From Dellaglioa kimchii (GTDB lineage Bacteria; Bacillota; Bacilli; Lactobacillales; Lactobacillaceae): 64,000 nucleotides of DNA. This document shows positions 34,449-41,945 of this stretch, one piece after another. The notes beneath the pieces were generated by a model that did not search any database, was not told the origin of the DNA, and saw only the letters and a program-made list of their open reading frames with translations. How positions within the stretch are numbered: the stretch's first letter is position 1; every line of letters begins with the position of its first letter. A program made the position numbers and the translations under genes. Location of the stretch: positions 248,001 through 312,000 of the forward strand of contig NZ_CP170736.1 in the NCBI RefSeq assembly GCF_046115505.1, in the 5' to 3' direction.

Positions 34449-35129
34449 ATGTCACTTATTTCTAGTTGCTCAAATGAATATCTACTGGAACAAATCCAAA
34501 AGTATCAATGTGATAATTTATCAGATAAAGAGCTTTTGACGGTTGTTTTTAGTTTATTATTAACGAACCCTGCTGATGTTGGAAAGTGTGTTAAAAATTT
34601 TTCTTTACGTTACCAGTCTTTAAGCCAACAAAAAAAATGTTGTTTAAAAGATTATCAGTTATTGATGAATGGGAATAATCAGTCTGCAGCATTACAATTA
34701 CAGGCTGTTATTGCACTGGGAACACGAATCAACAGTGAACCTCATTTTATTTGTGGACAAATCTGTTCAAGTCATGATGCTGGGGTTAGAATGGTTGCTG
34801 AGTTAGGTGGATTAAACCAAGAGTTTTTAATTGGATTATTCTTGGACACAAAAAATCAAATTGTAAAACAAGAGACATTGTTCATTGGAACTTTGAATTC
34901 AGCAACGGTCCATCCAAGAGATATTTTTGCAGTTGCATTAAAATATGGTGCAGCTAAAATTATATTGGTCCATAATCATCCGAGTGGGCATGTGACACCA
35001 TCTAAGAATGATATTATTTTCTCTAAAAGAGTTGAAAAATGTGGAATTCTTATGGGAATTGAGCTGTTAGATCATATTATTTCGGGTAATACTAAATATC
35101 TTAGTATGAAAGAAGAGGGCGTCCTTTGA
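34449..35129 (+). CDS. radC: RadC family (JAB/MPN domain) protein
   Basis: The protein is 226 residues. The C-terminal metalloprotease-like JAB domain is intact: the zinc motif HNHPSGHVTPS with the distal aspartate in ELLDHIISG, plus GTLNSATVHPRDIFAVAL. The N-terminal helix-hairpin part is unusually diverged: it has LSDKELLTVVFSLLL, but lacks the usual PRERL start and is rich in cysteine (SSC, YQC, GKC, KKCC). Despite the name, a repair function is not established for the family. GGAGGAATCACC precedes the ATG. It lies between folC and mreB as in other lactobacilli. Confidence 0.9.
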   Translation: MSLISSCSNEYLLEQIQKYQCDNLSDKELLTVVFSLLLTNPADVGKCVKNFSLRYQSLSQQKKCCLKDYQLLMNGNNQSAALQLQAVIALGTRINSEPHFICGQICSSHDAGVRMVAELGGLNQEFLIGLFLDTKNQIVKQETLFIGTLNSATVHPRDIFAVALKYGAAKIILVHNHPSGHVTPSKNDIIFSKRVEKCGILMGIELLDHIISGNTKYLSMKEEGVL

Positions 35130-35247
35130 TTATCAAGGGTGCTCTCTTGTTCTATGAAATTAGATATGATAAACTTAATAAGATTATGGATTCAAAATTA
35201 ATTACCTTATAATAATTTAAGATAAACTTAATAAAAATTAGTAAATA

Positions 35248-35281
35248 TTGAATGAAATCTCACTGTTGATTATGATATAAT
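35248..35281 (+). promoter_or_regulatory. mreB promoter
   Basis: TTGAAT (35248-35253) and TATGAT (35271-35276) are 17 bases apart. A perfect TATAAT overlaps at 35276-35281, but would have no -35 at the right distance. Confidence 0.6.
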
Positions 35282-35336
35282 ATAAATACTACGAATAAAA
35301 GCGCCTAGAAGGCTGACGATGAAGGGAAGAAAGACT

Positions 35337-36341
35337 GTGTTTGGATTTGGAACAAAGAATATAGGAATTGATTTAGGAACAGCTAATACAATCGTGTATG
35401 TTGAGGGAAAAGGTATTGTTTTACGTGAACCTTCAGTCGTCGCTAAAAATGTTAAAACTGATGAAATTGTTTCTGTTGGAGAAGATGCTCGTGCAATGAT
35501 CGGTCGTACACCAAGTAGCATTGTGGCTATTCGCCCAATGAAAGACGGTGTAATTGCTGATTATGACACAACAGTTGCTATGATGAAATATTACATTCAA
35601 AAAGCTTTAGGTAAATCTGCAGGGAAACCCTATGTAATGGTATGTGTTCCTAGTGGCGTTACGGAAGTTGAAAAACGTGCCGTTATTGATGCAACTCGTG
35701 TTGCTGGTGCGCGTGACGCCTATGTTATTGAAGAACCATTTGCTGCAGCAGTCGGCGCTGGATTACCAGTGATGGATCCAACGGGTAATATGGTTGTTGA
35801 TATCGGTGGTGGAACAACAGATGTTGCTACAATTTCATTAGGTGGTATTGTTTCAAGCCGTTCTATCAGAATGGCTGGCGATAAATTGGATGAATCAATT
35901 GTGTCATATATTCGTCAAAACTTTAATTTATTGATTGGTGAAAGAACAGCTGAACAATTAAAAATGGACGTTGCATCTGCATCAGTTAAAGATGCTGCAT
36001 CAATTGAAGATACAACTATCAGAGGACGTGATTTAATTACGGGTCTTCCTAAAACAGTTACTGTAAAAGCAACTGATATTGCAGTTGCTATTCAAGAATC
36101 CATTGCTGAAATCATTACTGCTATTAAGGAAACATTGGAAGAAACTTCTCCAGAAATTGCTGCTGATGTGATTGACCATGGTATTGTATTAACAGGTGGT
36201 GGTGCATTATTGAAAAACCTATCAGAAGTTATTTCTGAAGTTACAAAAGTGCCTGTTTTTATTGCTAATGAACCACTCGACTGTGTCGCAATTGGTACAG
36301 GTGAATCATTAAAAAGTATCGACGTCATGAAGAAAAGATAG
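35337..36341 (+). CDS. mreB: MreB rod-shape actin homologue
   Basis: MreB forms filaments under the membrane that guide side-wall synthesis, so the organism is expected to be rod-shaped. Seen: FGFGTKNIGIDLGTANT (phosphate 1), GNMVVDIGGGTTDVATISLGG (phosphate 2, in part) and GIVLTGGGALLKNL (adenosine motif). I prefer GTG 35337 (product starts MFGFGTKN, 334 residues), as in other MreB proteins, with AAGGGA before it. ATG 35319, six codons earlier, is possible. Confidence 0.95.
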   Translation: MFGFGTKNIGIDLGTANTIVYVEGKGIVLREPSVVAKNVKTDEIVSVGEDARAMIGRTPSSIVAIRPMKDGVIADYDTTVAMMKYYIQKALGKSAGKPYVMVCVPSGVTEVEKRAVIDATRVAGARDAYVIEEPFAAAVGAGLPVMDPTGNMVVDIGGGTTDVATISLGGIVSSRSIRMAGDKLDESIVSYIRQNFNLLIGERTAEQLKMDVASASVKDAASIEDTTIRGRDLITGLPKTVTVKATDIAVAIQESIAEIITAIKETLEETSPEIAADVIDHGIVLTGGGALLKNLSEVISEVTKVPVFIANEPLDCVAIGTGESLKSIDVMKKR

Positions 36342-36368
36342 ATTTTAAAAATCACATAAGCTAAAAAT

Positions 36369-36410
36369 GAAGAGGTTGGTGGTTTATTTATCCAGCCTCT
36401 TAATTTTTTA
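36369..36410 (+). terminator. Terminator between mreB and mreC
   Basis: AAGAGGTTGG (36370-36379) pairs with CCAGCCTCTT (36392-36401), with a T-rich tail. It suggests that mreB and mreC are partly uncoupled, unlike the usual single mre operon. Confidence 0.7.
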
Positions 36411-36442
36411 GTTAATTATAAGGTAAGTGGAGGATAGCGAAC

Positions 36443-37294
36443 ATGCAGAAATTTTTTTCAAATAGAAGACTAGTCATCATTTTAATAGCCATTATTGTGA
36501 GTTTTAGTTTAATTTCATTTTCAGTTTCCGTTAGAAATAAAAAATCAACACCACCGCTCATTCAAGAATTTGGTAATGATGTTGTTGGTCTATTTGATAG
36601 AGCAGTTAGTTATCCTGCAAATGGCTTAAAAAGTTCAGTTATTGGTATTTCTGATCTTTTAAATACATATCAAGAAAATCAAAAATTAAAAAAACAAGTT
36701 GATAAATTAGCACAAGTTCAAGTGGAATCAGACACTGTTAAAAATGAAAATAAACAGCTGAAAAAGGAATTAAAATTGGACAGTACATTGACTGATTATA
36801 CTTCAATTAATGCATCTGTTTTAACGCGATTACCTTCTGGTTGGCTAAATCAACTTGTGATAAGTAAAGGTAGTGCGTCTGGTGTTAAAAAGAACGCACC
36901 AGTGATGGCTGGTTCTGGATTGATTGGTCGTGTTATAGAAGTTAATAAAACAAATAGTAAAGTTGAATTAATATCGACTACTAATGATTCTGCTAATAGA
37001 TTTGCAGTTCAAGTAAATAATTCAAACGATGATATTATTAATGGTTTAATTACTGACTATGATAAAACAGATAATTTATTAATTATGGGTCAAATTACTT
37101 CTAAGAAAGCCTTGAAAAAAGGTGATTCTGTTGTCACATCTGGTCTTGGAGGCACAACACCAAAGGGTTTAAATGTTGGTGTTGTGTCTAAAGTTGAGCA
37201 AGGTGATTATGGACTTGCTTCTAAAATTTATATCAAACCTGCAGTTGATTTGAGTGACCTAACGGTTGTAACAGTTGCTCAGACGTTGGATTAG
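36443..37294 (+). CDS. mreC: MreC cell-shape protein
   Basis: MreC (283 residues) is the extracytoplasmic scaffold linking MreB to peptidoglycan synthases. Seen: an N-terminal membrane helix (about 9-29), a coiled coil (about 70-115, ENQKLKKQVDKLAQVQVES), then the beta-barrel domains with SGWLNQLVISKGSASGVKKNAPVM (in part) and GDSVVTSGLGGTTPKGLNVG. Length is typical. GTGGAGG precedes the ATG. It lies 13 bases before mreD. Confidence 0.95.
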   Translation: MQKFFSNRRLVIILIAIIVSFSLISFSVSVRNKKSTPPLIQEFGNDVVGLFDRAVSYPANGLKSSVIGISDLLNTYQENQKLKKQVDKLAQVQVESDTVKNENKQLKKELKLDSTLTDYTSINASVLTRLPSGWLNQLVISKGSASGVKKNAPVMAGSGLIGRVIEVNKTNSKVELISTTNDSANRFAVQVNNSNDDIINGLITDYDKTDNLLIMGQITSKKALKKGDSVVTSGLGGTTPKGLNVGVVSKVEQGDYGLASKIYIKPAVDLSDLTVVTVAQTLD

Positions 37295-37307
37295 AAGGTG
37301 AGATTAG

Positions 37308-37829
37308 ATGAGAAATAAAAATAGACAGTATATTTTTCCGTTAGGACTTATTATTTCCTTTTTTTTGGATGGTACAATACAATTTGTTTTTATGGAACAG
37401 TTACAATCACAAACGACTATCATGGTTAGTCACCTGTTGTTGTTATGGTTGATAATGGGTATCTTTTACTCAGATAATAAGCATCTTGAATTATGGGCGT
37501 TTGGTGTTGGTCTAGCATTTGATAGTTATTATGCCGGTATTTTGGGTATTTATATGATTTTGTTACCATTAATTGTTTATTTAACTAAAATAGCATATCA
37601 ATATTTCGAACCATCTTTTATTGTGATATTACTCATTTATTTTATTGATTTGGCAGTTTTAGAAGTTTCGTATTATGCAGTCAATGAGATGATTGGATTT
37701 GCTAATGAATCTGTAACAACATTCGTTAGTACTTCGTTTGGACCAACTTTAGCTTTTAATCTGGTGGTATTTATTATTTTGTACTATCCAATATCAAAAT
37801 TAATGAATTTAAGTAACCGATATAATTAA
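37308..37829 (+). CDS. mreD: MreD cell-shape membrane protein
   Basis: MreD (173 residues) is an integral membrane partner of MreC with five or six helices. It opens with NRQYIFPLGLIISFFLDGTIQF and has the family stretch LWAFGVGLAFDSYYAGILGIYMILLP (in part), where the FD.YY.GILG pattern is conserved. GAAGGTGAGAT precedes the ATG. Confidence 0.92.
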   Translation: MRNKNRQYIFPLGLIISFFLDGTIQFVFMEQLQSQTTIMVSHLLLLWLIMGIFYSDNKHLELWAFGVGLAFDSYYAGILGIYMILLPLIVYLTKIAYQYFEPSFIVILLIYFIDLAVLEVSYYAVNEMIGFANESVTTFVSTSFGPTLAFNLVVFIILYYPISKLMNLSNRYN

Positions 37830-37848
37830 AATTCAGGGGTGAACGTAG

Positions 37849-38520
37849 ATGCAAGGTGTTATTTTAAAAGGTTATAAAGATGGTTATGAAATTATTCTTA
37901 AACAGGATTTCGGATTTGATAAAATTTTGGTTGAACTTAGAGAATTATTTAATAATTTAAGTGCTGAAAAAAAGAATGCTGATGAAACGGTTATTTCGTT
38001 TGATATTAAAACAGAAAATCGATTGTTTTCAGCAGATGAAAAGCAAAAAATCGAAAAAATTATTTCTGAATACCGTAATTTTAAAGTACACAAAATCGAA
38101 TCTGAAGTAATGACCATAGAAGATGCTAATATTTTAAAAGAAAATGACAACGTTCATTTATGCTATCTAACAATTCGAAGTGGACAAATAGTTGATTTAA
38201 AAGGTGATATTTTATTTTTAGGTAAATTACATCAGGGTGGTCAATTACGAGCTGCTGGCAATATTTTTGTTATGGGTGAAGTTCAAGGTGTCATTCATGC
38301 TGGATTTAACAATAATACAGATAGCATTATTGTGGGCGATGTTTCAGCTGCTTCACAAGTACGAATTGGTGAATTAGTTGATATTATAGATGATGAAAAA
38401 GTAACAAACAGTCAAGATACTGTAATCTATGTTAATGATTTACATATTATAGATTATGGCAATCGAGATGAATTAAAGTCACTTCGACCAAAATTATTTA
38501 ATCATGCTGGAGGATATTAA
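37849..38520 (+). CDS. minC: MinC septum site-determining protein
   Basis: MinC (223 residues) inhibits FtsZ polymerisation away from mid-cell, recruited by MinD. The N-terminal domain begins VILKGYKDGYEIIL; the C-terminal beta-helix domain has TIRSGQIVDLKGDILFLGKLHQGGQLRAAGNIFVMGEVQG (in parts), typical of MinC. It ends 2 bases before minD. No MinE is present; DivIVA at 63299 is the likely topological factor. Confidence 0.95.
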   Translation: MQGVILKGYKDGYEIILKQDFGFDKILVELRELFNNLSAEKKNADETVISFDIKTENRLFSADEKQKIEKIISEYRNFKVHKIESEVMTIEDANILKENDNVHLCYLTIRSGQIVDLKGDILFLGKLHQGGQLRAAGNIFVMGEVQGVIHAGFNNNTDSIIVGDVSAASQVRIGELVDIIDDEKVTNSQDTVIYVNDLHIIDYGNRDELKSLRPKLFNHAGGY

Positions 38521-38522
38521 AG

Positions 38523-39326
38523 ATGGGAAAAGCAATTGTTGTAACATCTGGTAAAGGTGGTGTTGGTAAAACAACATCATCTGCAAATATTGGAACTGCA
38601 TTAGCACTTCTTGAAAAAAAGGTTGTTCTAATGGATTTAGATATTGGTTTGCGTAATTTAGACGTTGTTTTAGGCCTTGATAACCGTATCTTATTTGATA
38701 TTGTAGACGTAGCTGAGGGTCGTGCGCGGTTACACCAAGCACTCATTAAAGATAAGAGATTTAACGAATATTTATACTTATTACCTGCTGCACAAAATAC
38801 TGATAAATCAGCATTAGTTCCTGAACAAGTAAAAGCAATTGTTGATGAATTAAAAGAAGAGTTTGACTATGTTATTATTGATTGCCCAGCTGGAATTGAG
38901 CAAGGTTTTATGAATGCTATTGCTGGTGCAGATATGGCTATTATTGTAACAACGCCTGAAATTTCTGCGGTTCGTGATGCAGATCGCGTGGTAGGTTTAT
39001 TAGAGCAAAATCCATTATTACAACAACCAAAATTAATTATTAATCGCATCCGTCGTCAAATGATGGAAGATGGTCAAGCAATGGATGTTGATGAGATTAC
39101 GCGTCATTTGTCTATTGATTTATTAGGAATTATTGTTGATGACGATGCTGTTATTAGTACATCAAATCATGGTGAACCTATTGTTTTAGATTCTAAAAAT
39201 CCTGCTGGATTAGGTTATCGTAATGTAGCACGTCGACTACTAGGGGAAACAGTGCCCTTGATGACGATAAAACAGCCTCAAAAAGGTTTTTGGAAAAAAA
39301 TGGGTTCATGGTTTAAGAAAGACTAA
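38523..39326 (+). CDS. minD: MinD septum site-determining ATPase
   Basis: MinD (267 residues) is a deviant-Walker ATPase that binds the membrane and brings MinC to it. Seen: VTSGKGGVGKTTSSANIG (Walker A, about 7-24), VLMDLDIGLRNLDVVLGLDNR, YVIIDCPAGIEQGF, and the C-terminal amphipathic membrane helix GFWKKMGSWFKKD. AGGATATTAAAG precedes the ATG. It forms an operon with mreC-mreD-minC. Confidence 0.97.
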   Translation: MGKAIVVTSGKGGVGKTTSSANIGTALALLEKKVVLMDLDIGLRNLDVVLGLDNRILFDIVDVAEGRARLHQALIKDKRFNEYLYLLPAAQNTDKSALVPEQVKAIVDELKEEFDYVIIDCPAGIEQGFMNAIAGADMAIIVTTPEISAVRDADRVVGLLEQNPLLQQPKLIINRIRRQMMEDGQAMDVDEITRHLSIDLLGIIVDDDAVISTSNHGEPIVLDSKNPAGLGYRNVARRLLGETVPLMTIKQPQKGFWKKMGSWFKKD

Positions 39327-39329
39327 TTC

Positions 39330-39359
39330 TTGACAATGTTAATGGCAGTATGCTAAATT
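39330..39359 (+). promoter_or_regulatory. Promoter of the tandem T-box transcript
   Basis: A perfect -35 TTGACA (39330-39335) with TAAATT (39354-39359) at 18 bases, directly after the minD stop. Confidence 0.65.
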
Positions 39360-39365
39360 ATTATC

Positions 39366-39632
39366 AATTAAGAAAAACGTTGAACAGAAGATTAAGGCTT
39401 AAATAAACTTTTAAAGAGAGTATCGATTGCTGAAAAGATACAGTTCTTAAGTCTGAAACACATCTGCGAGTTGATTTCCTAAACTAGTTAATTAGGGAAG
39501 TCCGGGATAAGCCCGTTATAGCTGTAGTTTAATAAACTCGTTAAGATTAAATTTGTGAGAATTTAATGATGTTTGAGGTGGTACCGCGATTCGTCGCCCT
39601 CTATAGTCAATAATGACTATAGAGTTTTTTTT
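39366..39632 (+). promoter_or_regulatory. T-box riboswitch 1, histidine specifier, complete
   Basis: The T-box GAGGTGGTACCGCGA is at 39575-39589. The terminator is a perfect 11-bp stem (39599-39609 with 39614-39624) with eight T. Stem I folds as in B. subtilis glyQS: CAGA and GGCTTAA on the 5' side pair with TCTG and TTAAGTC on the 3' side. Between them lies TGAAA, then CAC (39459-39461), then A. CAC is a histidine codon, so the leader should sense uncharged tRNA-His. AG-bulge AGAGAG and loop GCTG are present. The specifier was assigned by hand folding. Confidence 0.9.
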
Positions 39633-39654
39633 ATACTCATTTTTATTAATCTAC

Positions 39655-39749
39655 ATAAGGTGTTTTTCGTGAGAAAAATATGAATTTGAGGTGGCACCAC
39701 GGCTATCGTCCTCTTGAGTCAATTTGATTTGGCTTGAGAGGATTTTTTT
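39655..39749 (+). promoter_or_regulatory. T-box unit 2: duplicated antiterminator/terminator without stem I
   Basis: A second T-box GAGGTGGCACCACGG (39688-39702) is followed by a 14-bp stem (39709-39722 with 39729-39742) and seven T. Only about 55 bases separate it from terminator 1, too few for a stem I. A small hairpin TTTTTC-GTGA-GAAAAA (39663-39678) resembles stem III. GTGAGAA occurs 19 bases before this T-box and 20 bases before T-box 1, so unit 2 looks like a partial duplication beginning at stem III. Confidence 0.85.
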
Positions 39750-39773
39750 ATTTAACTAAAGGGAGATAATGTA

Positions 39774-40430
39774 ATGACTTATATATTAGAAATTTTGCCA
39801 TCATTAATAGATGGTGCTAAATTAACGTTAGAAATATTTTTTTGGACGATCATTGGATCGATTCCACTTGGTTTAATTGTCGGATTAGGATTAATTTCAA
39901 AAATAAAACCAATTAAGTATTTTTTGAATTTTTATGTTTGGTTAATGCGAGGAACACCACTGCTACTACAATTAATTTTTGTATTTTATGGACTACCAAC
40001 ACTACAACAGTTCCATATTCATATTGTATTCGGTCGATACGATGCAGCATTATTTGCATTTATTTTGAATTATGGTGCGTATTTTGCTGAAATCTTTAGA
40101 GGTGGATTGCAATCGATTCCTAAAGGTCAATATGAAAGTGCAAAGGTATTGCGTCTATCATATTGGCAAACTATTAGGACAATTATTATTCCACAAGTGT
40201 TCAAGATCGTTTTACCTTCAATTGGAAATGAAATTATTAATTTAGTTAAAGATTCAAGTTTAGTATATGTTATTGGGTTAGGCGATTTATTAAGAGCCGG
40301 TAACGTAGCGACGAGTCGTGATGTAACACTCGTCCCACTATTGATGGTTGGGGCAATATATCTGTTATTAACAGCTATATTTACACTTGTCTTGAAGAAA
40401 ATTGAAAAACATTATAGTTATTACAAATAA
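39774..40430 (+). CDS. Amino-acid ABC transporter permease, predicted histidine uptake (HisX/Y/Z type)
   Basis: A polar amino-acid permease (HisM/GlnP type) of 218 residues with about five membrane segments. Seen: the N-terminal LPSLIDGAKLTLEIFFWT, the WLMRGTPLLLQLIFVFYGLP segment, and the EAA loop AEIFRGGLQSIPKGQYESAKVLRLSYWQT (in part). The T-box with a CAC specifier suggests histidine as substrate, as for the predicted hisXYZ transporters of Lactobacillales. Ribosome site AAGGGAGAT precedes the ATG. The ATPase follows after 11 bases. Confidence 0.92.
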   Translation: MTYILEILPSLIDGAKLTLEIFFWTIIGSIPLGLIVGLGLISKIKPIKYFLNFYVWLMRGTPLLLQLIFVFYGLPTLQQFHIHIVFGRYDAALFAFILNYGAYFAEIFRGGLQSIPKGQYESAKVLRLSYWQTIRTIIIPQVFKIVLPSIGNEIINLVKDSSLVYVIGLGDLLRAGNVATSRDVTLVPLLMVGAIYLLLTAIFTLVLKKIEKHYSYYK

Positions 40431-40441
40431 GGAGTAATTCT

Positions 40442-41080
40442 ATGCTAGAGTTAAAAAATATTAAAAAGTATTATGGAAAACGATTAATTTTAGATGATAT
40501 TAATTTAACAGTTAATGATGGTGAAATTGTTAGTATTGTTGGTCCATCTGGTGGTGGAAAAACGACTTTATTGAGATGTATTAGTGGGTTAGAATCAATT
40601 GATTCTGGAGATATTCTAATTGATGCCTCACCATTTGATCCATATCGTAATAATACGAACGAAAGTGTTATTGGGGTAGTATTCCAGGAATTTCAATTAT
40701 TCCCTCATCTTTCAGTGTTAGATAATATAACGTTAGCTCCAAAATTAGTTTTAAATCGTAATAAAGTCCAGGCTGAGGAAGAGGCACAAAAATTATTAGA
40801 TCGCTTATCTCTCGGAAATAAAGGGCATTTATATCCTTACCAACTTTCAGGTGGGCAGAAACAACGAGTTGCAATTGCACGTGCATTAGCGATGAATCCT
40901 AAAATCTTGTGTTATGATGAACCAACTTCAGCACTTGATCCAGCACTACGCCAGGAAGTAGAGAATTTAATATTATCGTTGAAAGTAGACGGAATGACTC
41001 AAATAATAGTGACACATGATGTACCATTTGCTGAAAATATTGCGGATAAATTATTAAAAGTTAAGCCGCTAGAAGATTAG
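40442..41080 (+). CDS. Amino-acid ABC transporter ATP-binding protein, predicted histidine uptake
   Basis: The ATPase has 212 residues, somewhat shorter than the usual 240. Seen: Walker A GPSGGGKTTLL (about 32-42), Q-loop VFQEFQLFPHLSVLDNI, signature LSGGQKQRVAIARAL (about 139-153), Walker B ILCYDEPTSALDP, and VTHDVPFAENIAD, after which it ends early with LLKVKPLED. The last two strands and helix normal to GlnQ/HisP are shortened. It is the middle gene of the transporter operon. Confidence 0.92.
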   Translation: MLELKNIKKYYGKRLILDDINLTVNDGEIVSIVGPSGGGKTTLLRCISGLESIDSGDILIDASPFDPYRNNTNESVIGVVFQEFQLFPHLSVLDNITLAPKLVLNRNKVQAEEEAQKLLDRLSLGNKGHLYPYQLSGGQKQRVAIARALAMNPKILCYDEPTSALDPALRQEVENLILSLKVDGMTQIIVTHDVPFAENIADKLLKVKPLED

Positions 41081-41090
41081 AGGATAATAA

Positions 41091-41930
41091 ATGAATCAAT
41101 TAGTAAAAAAAATTGTTTTTACAATATTATTTATGATGATGTTTATAGGATTAGCTGGCTGTAGCAATAGTAGCCAATCAATGAATTCGGTTGATAGTTG
41201 GAAATCAATTCAAAAAAAGGGTACCGTTGTTATCGGAATTGATGATAGTTTTGTGCCAATGACATTCAGACAAAAAGATGGTAGTTTAGTAGGATATGAT
41301 GTTGATTTAGCAAAAAAAGTTTTTGAAAAATATGATATTCAAGTTGATTTCCAAACAATTGATTGGTCTATGAAAGAAACGGAATTAAAAAATGGGACAA
41401 TTGATTTAATCTGGAATGGGTATACAAAAACAACTGCACGTGCTAAAAATGTTGCTTTCAGTCGTACATACTTAACGAACAAGCAAGTATTAGTAACAAA
41501 AAAATCAAGTGAAATTAATTCTTTTTCTGATATGAAACAAAAAATTTTAGGTGTTCAAAGTGGTTCAGCTGGATTTGATAGCTTAAATTTGCATCCAGAT
41601 ATTTTAAAAGATAATATTAAAGATAAAGAACCTGTTCAATATGATTCATTTGATAATGCTTTTATCGATTTAAATGCAGATAGAATTCAAGGACTTTTAA
41701 TTGATGATGTCTATGCGAACTACTTTATTAAGCATCAGTCGAATTCAAATGCATATAACGTGATAAATGGTAATTTTAAAACTGAAGATTTTGCGGTAGG
41801 TATGCGAAAATCTGATACAACAATGCAATTAAAAATTAATAGGGCAATAACAGAGTTGCAAAACAAAGGTTATCTAAAAGAATTAAATCAAAAATGGTTT
41901 GGTGAAAATAATAATATACAAAATAATTAA
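41091..41930 (+). CDS. Amino-acid ABC transporter substrate-binding lipoprotein, predicted histidine
   Basis: A 279-residue periplasmic-type binding protein anchored as a lipoprotein: a signal helix followed by the lipobox LAGC with Cys24. Seen: KKGTVVIGIDDSFVPMTFR, GYDVDLAKKVFEKYDIQVDFQTIDW (in part), IDLIWNGYTKTTARAKNVAFSRTYL (in part), and ILGVQSGSAGFD, all type 3 solute-binding (amino acid) features. Histidine as ligand is inferred from the T-box specifier only. It ends 15 bases before cls. Confidence 0.92.
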   Translation: MNQLVKKIVFTILFMMMFIGLAGCSNSSQSMNSVDSWKSIQKKGTVVIGIDDSFVPMTFRQKDGSLVGYDVDLAKKVFEKYDIQVDFQTIDWSMKETELKNGTIDLIWNGYTKTTARAKNVAFSRTYLTNKQVLVTKKSSEINSFSDMKQKILGVQSGSAGFDSLNLHPDILKDNIKDKEPVQYDSFDNAFIDLNADRIQGLLIDDVYANYFIKHQSNSNAYNVINGNFKTEDFAVGMRKSDTTMQLKINRAITELQNKGYLKELNQKWFGENNNIQNN

Positions 41931-41945
41931 TTTTGGAGGGACTAT

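Noticed and set aside
38494..38746. Two overlapping minus-strand frames of 82 codons
   Set aside because: Both are antisense to the start of minD and lack ribosome sites; the overlapping pair reflects minD codon bias.
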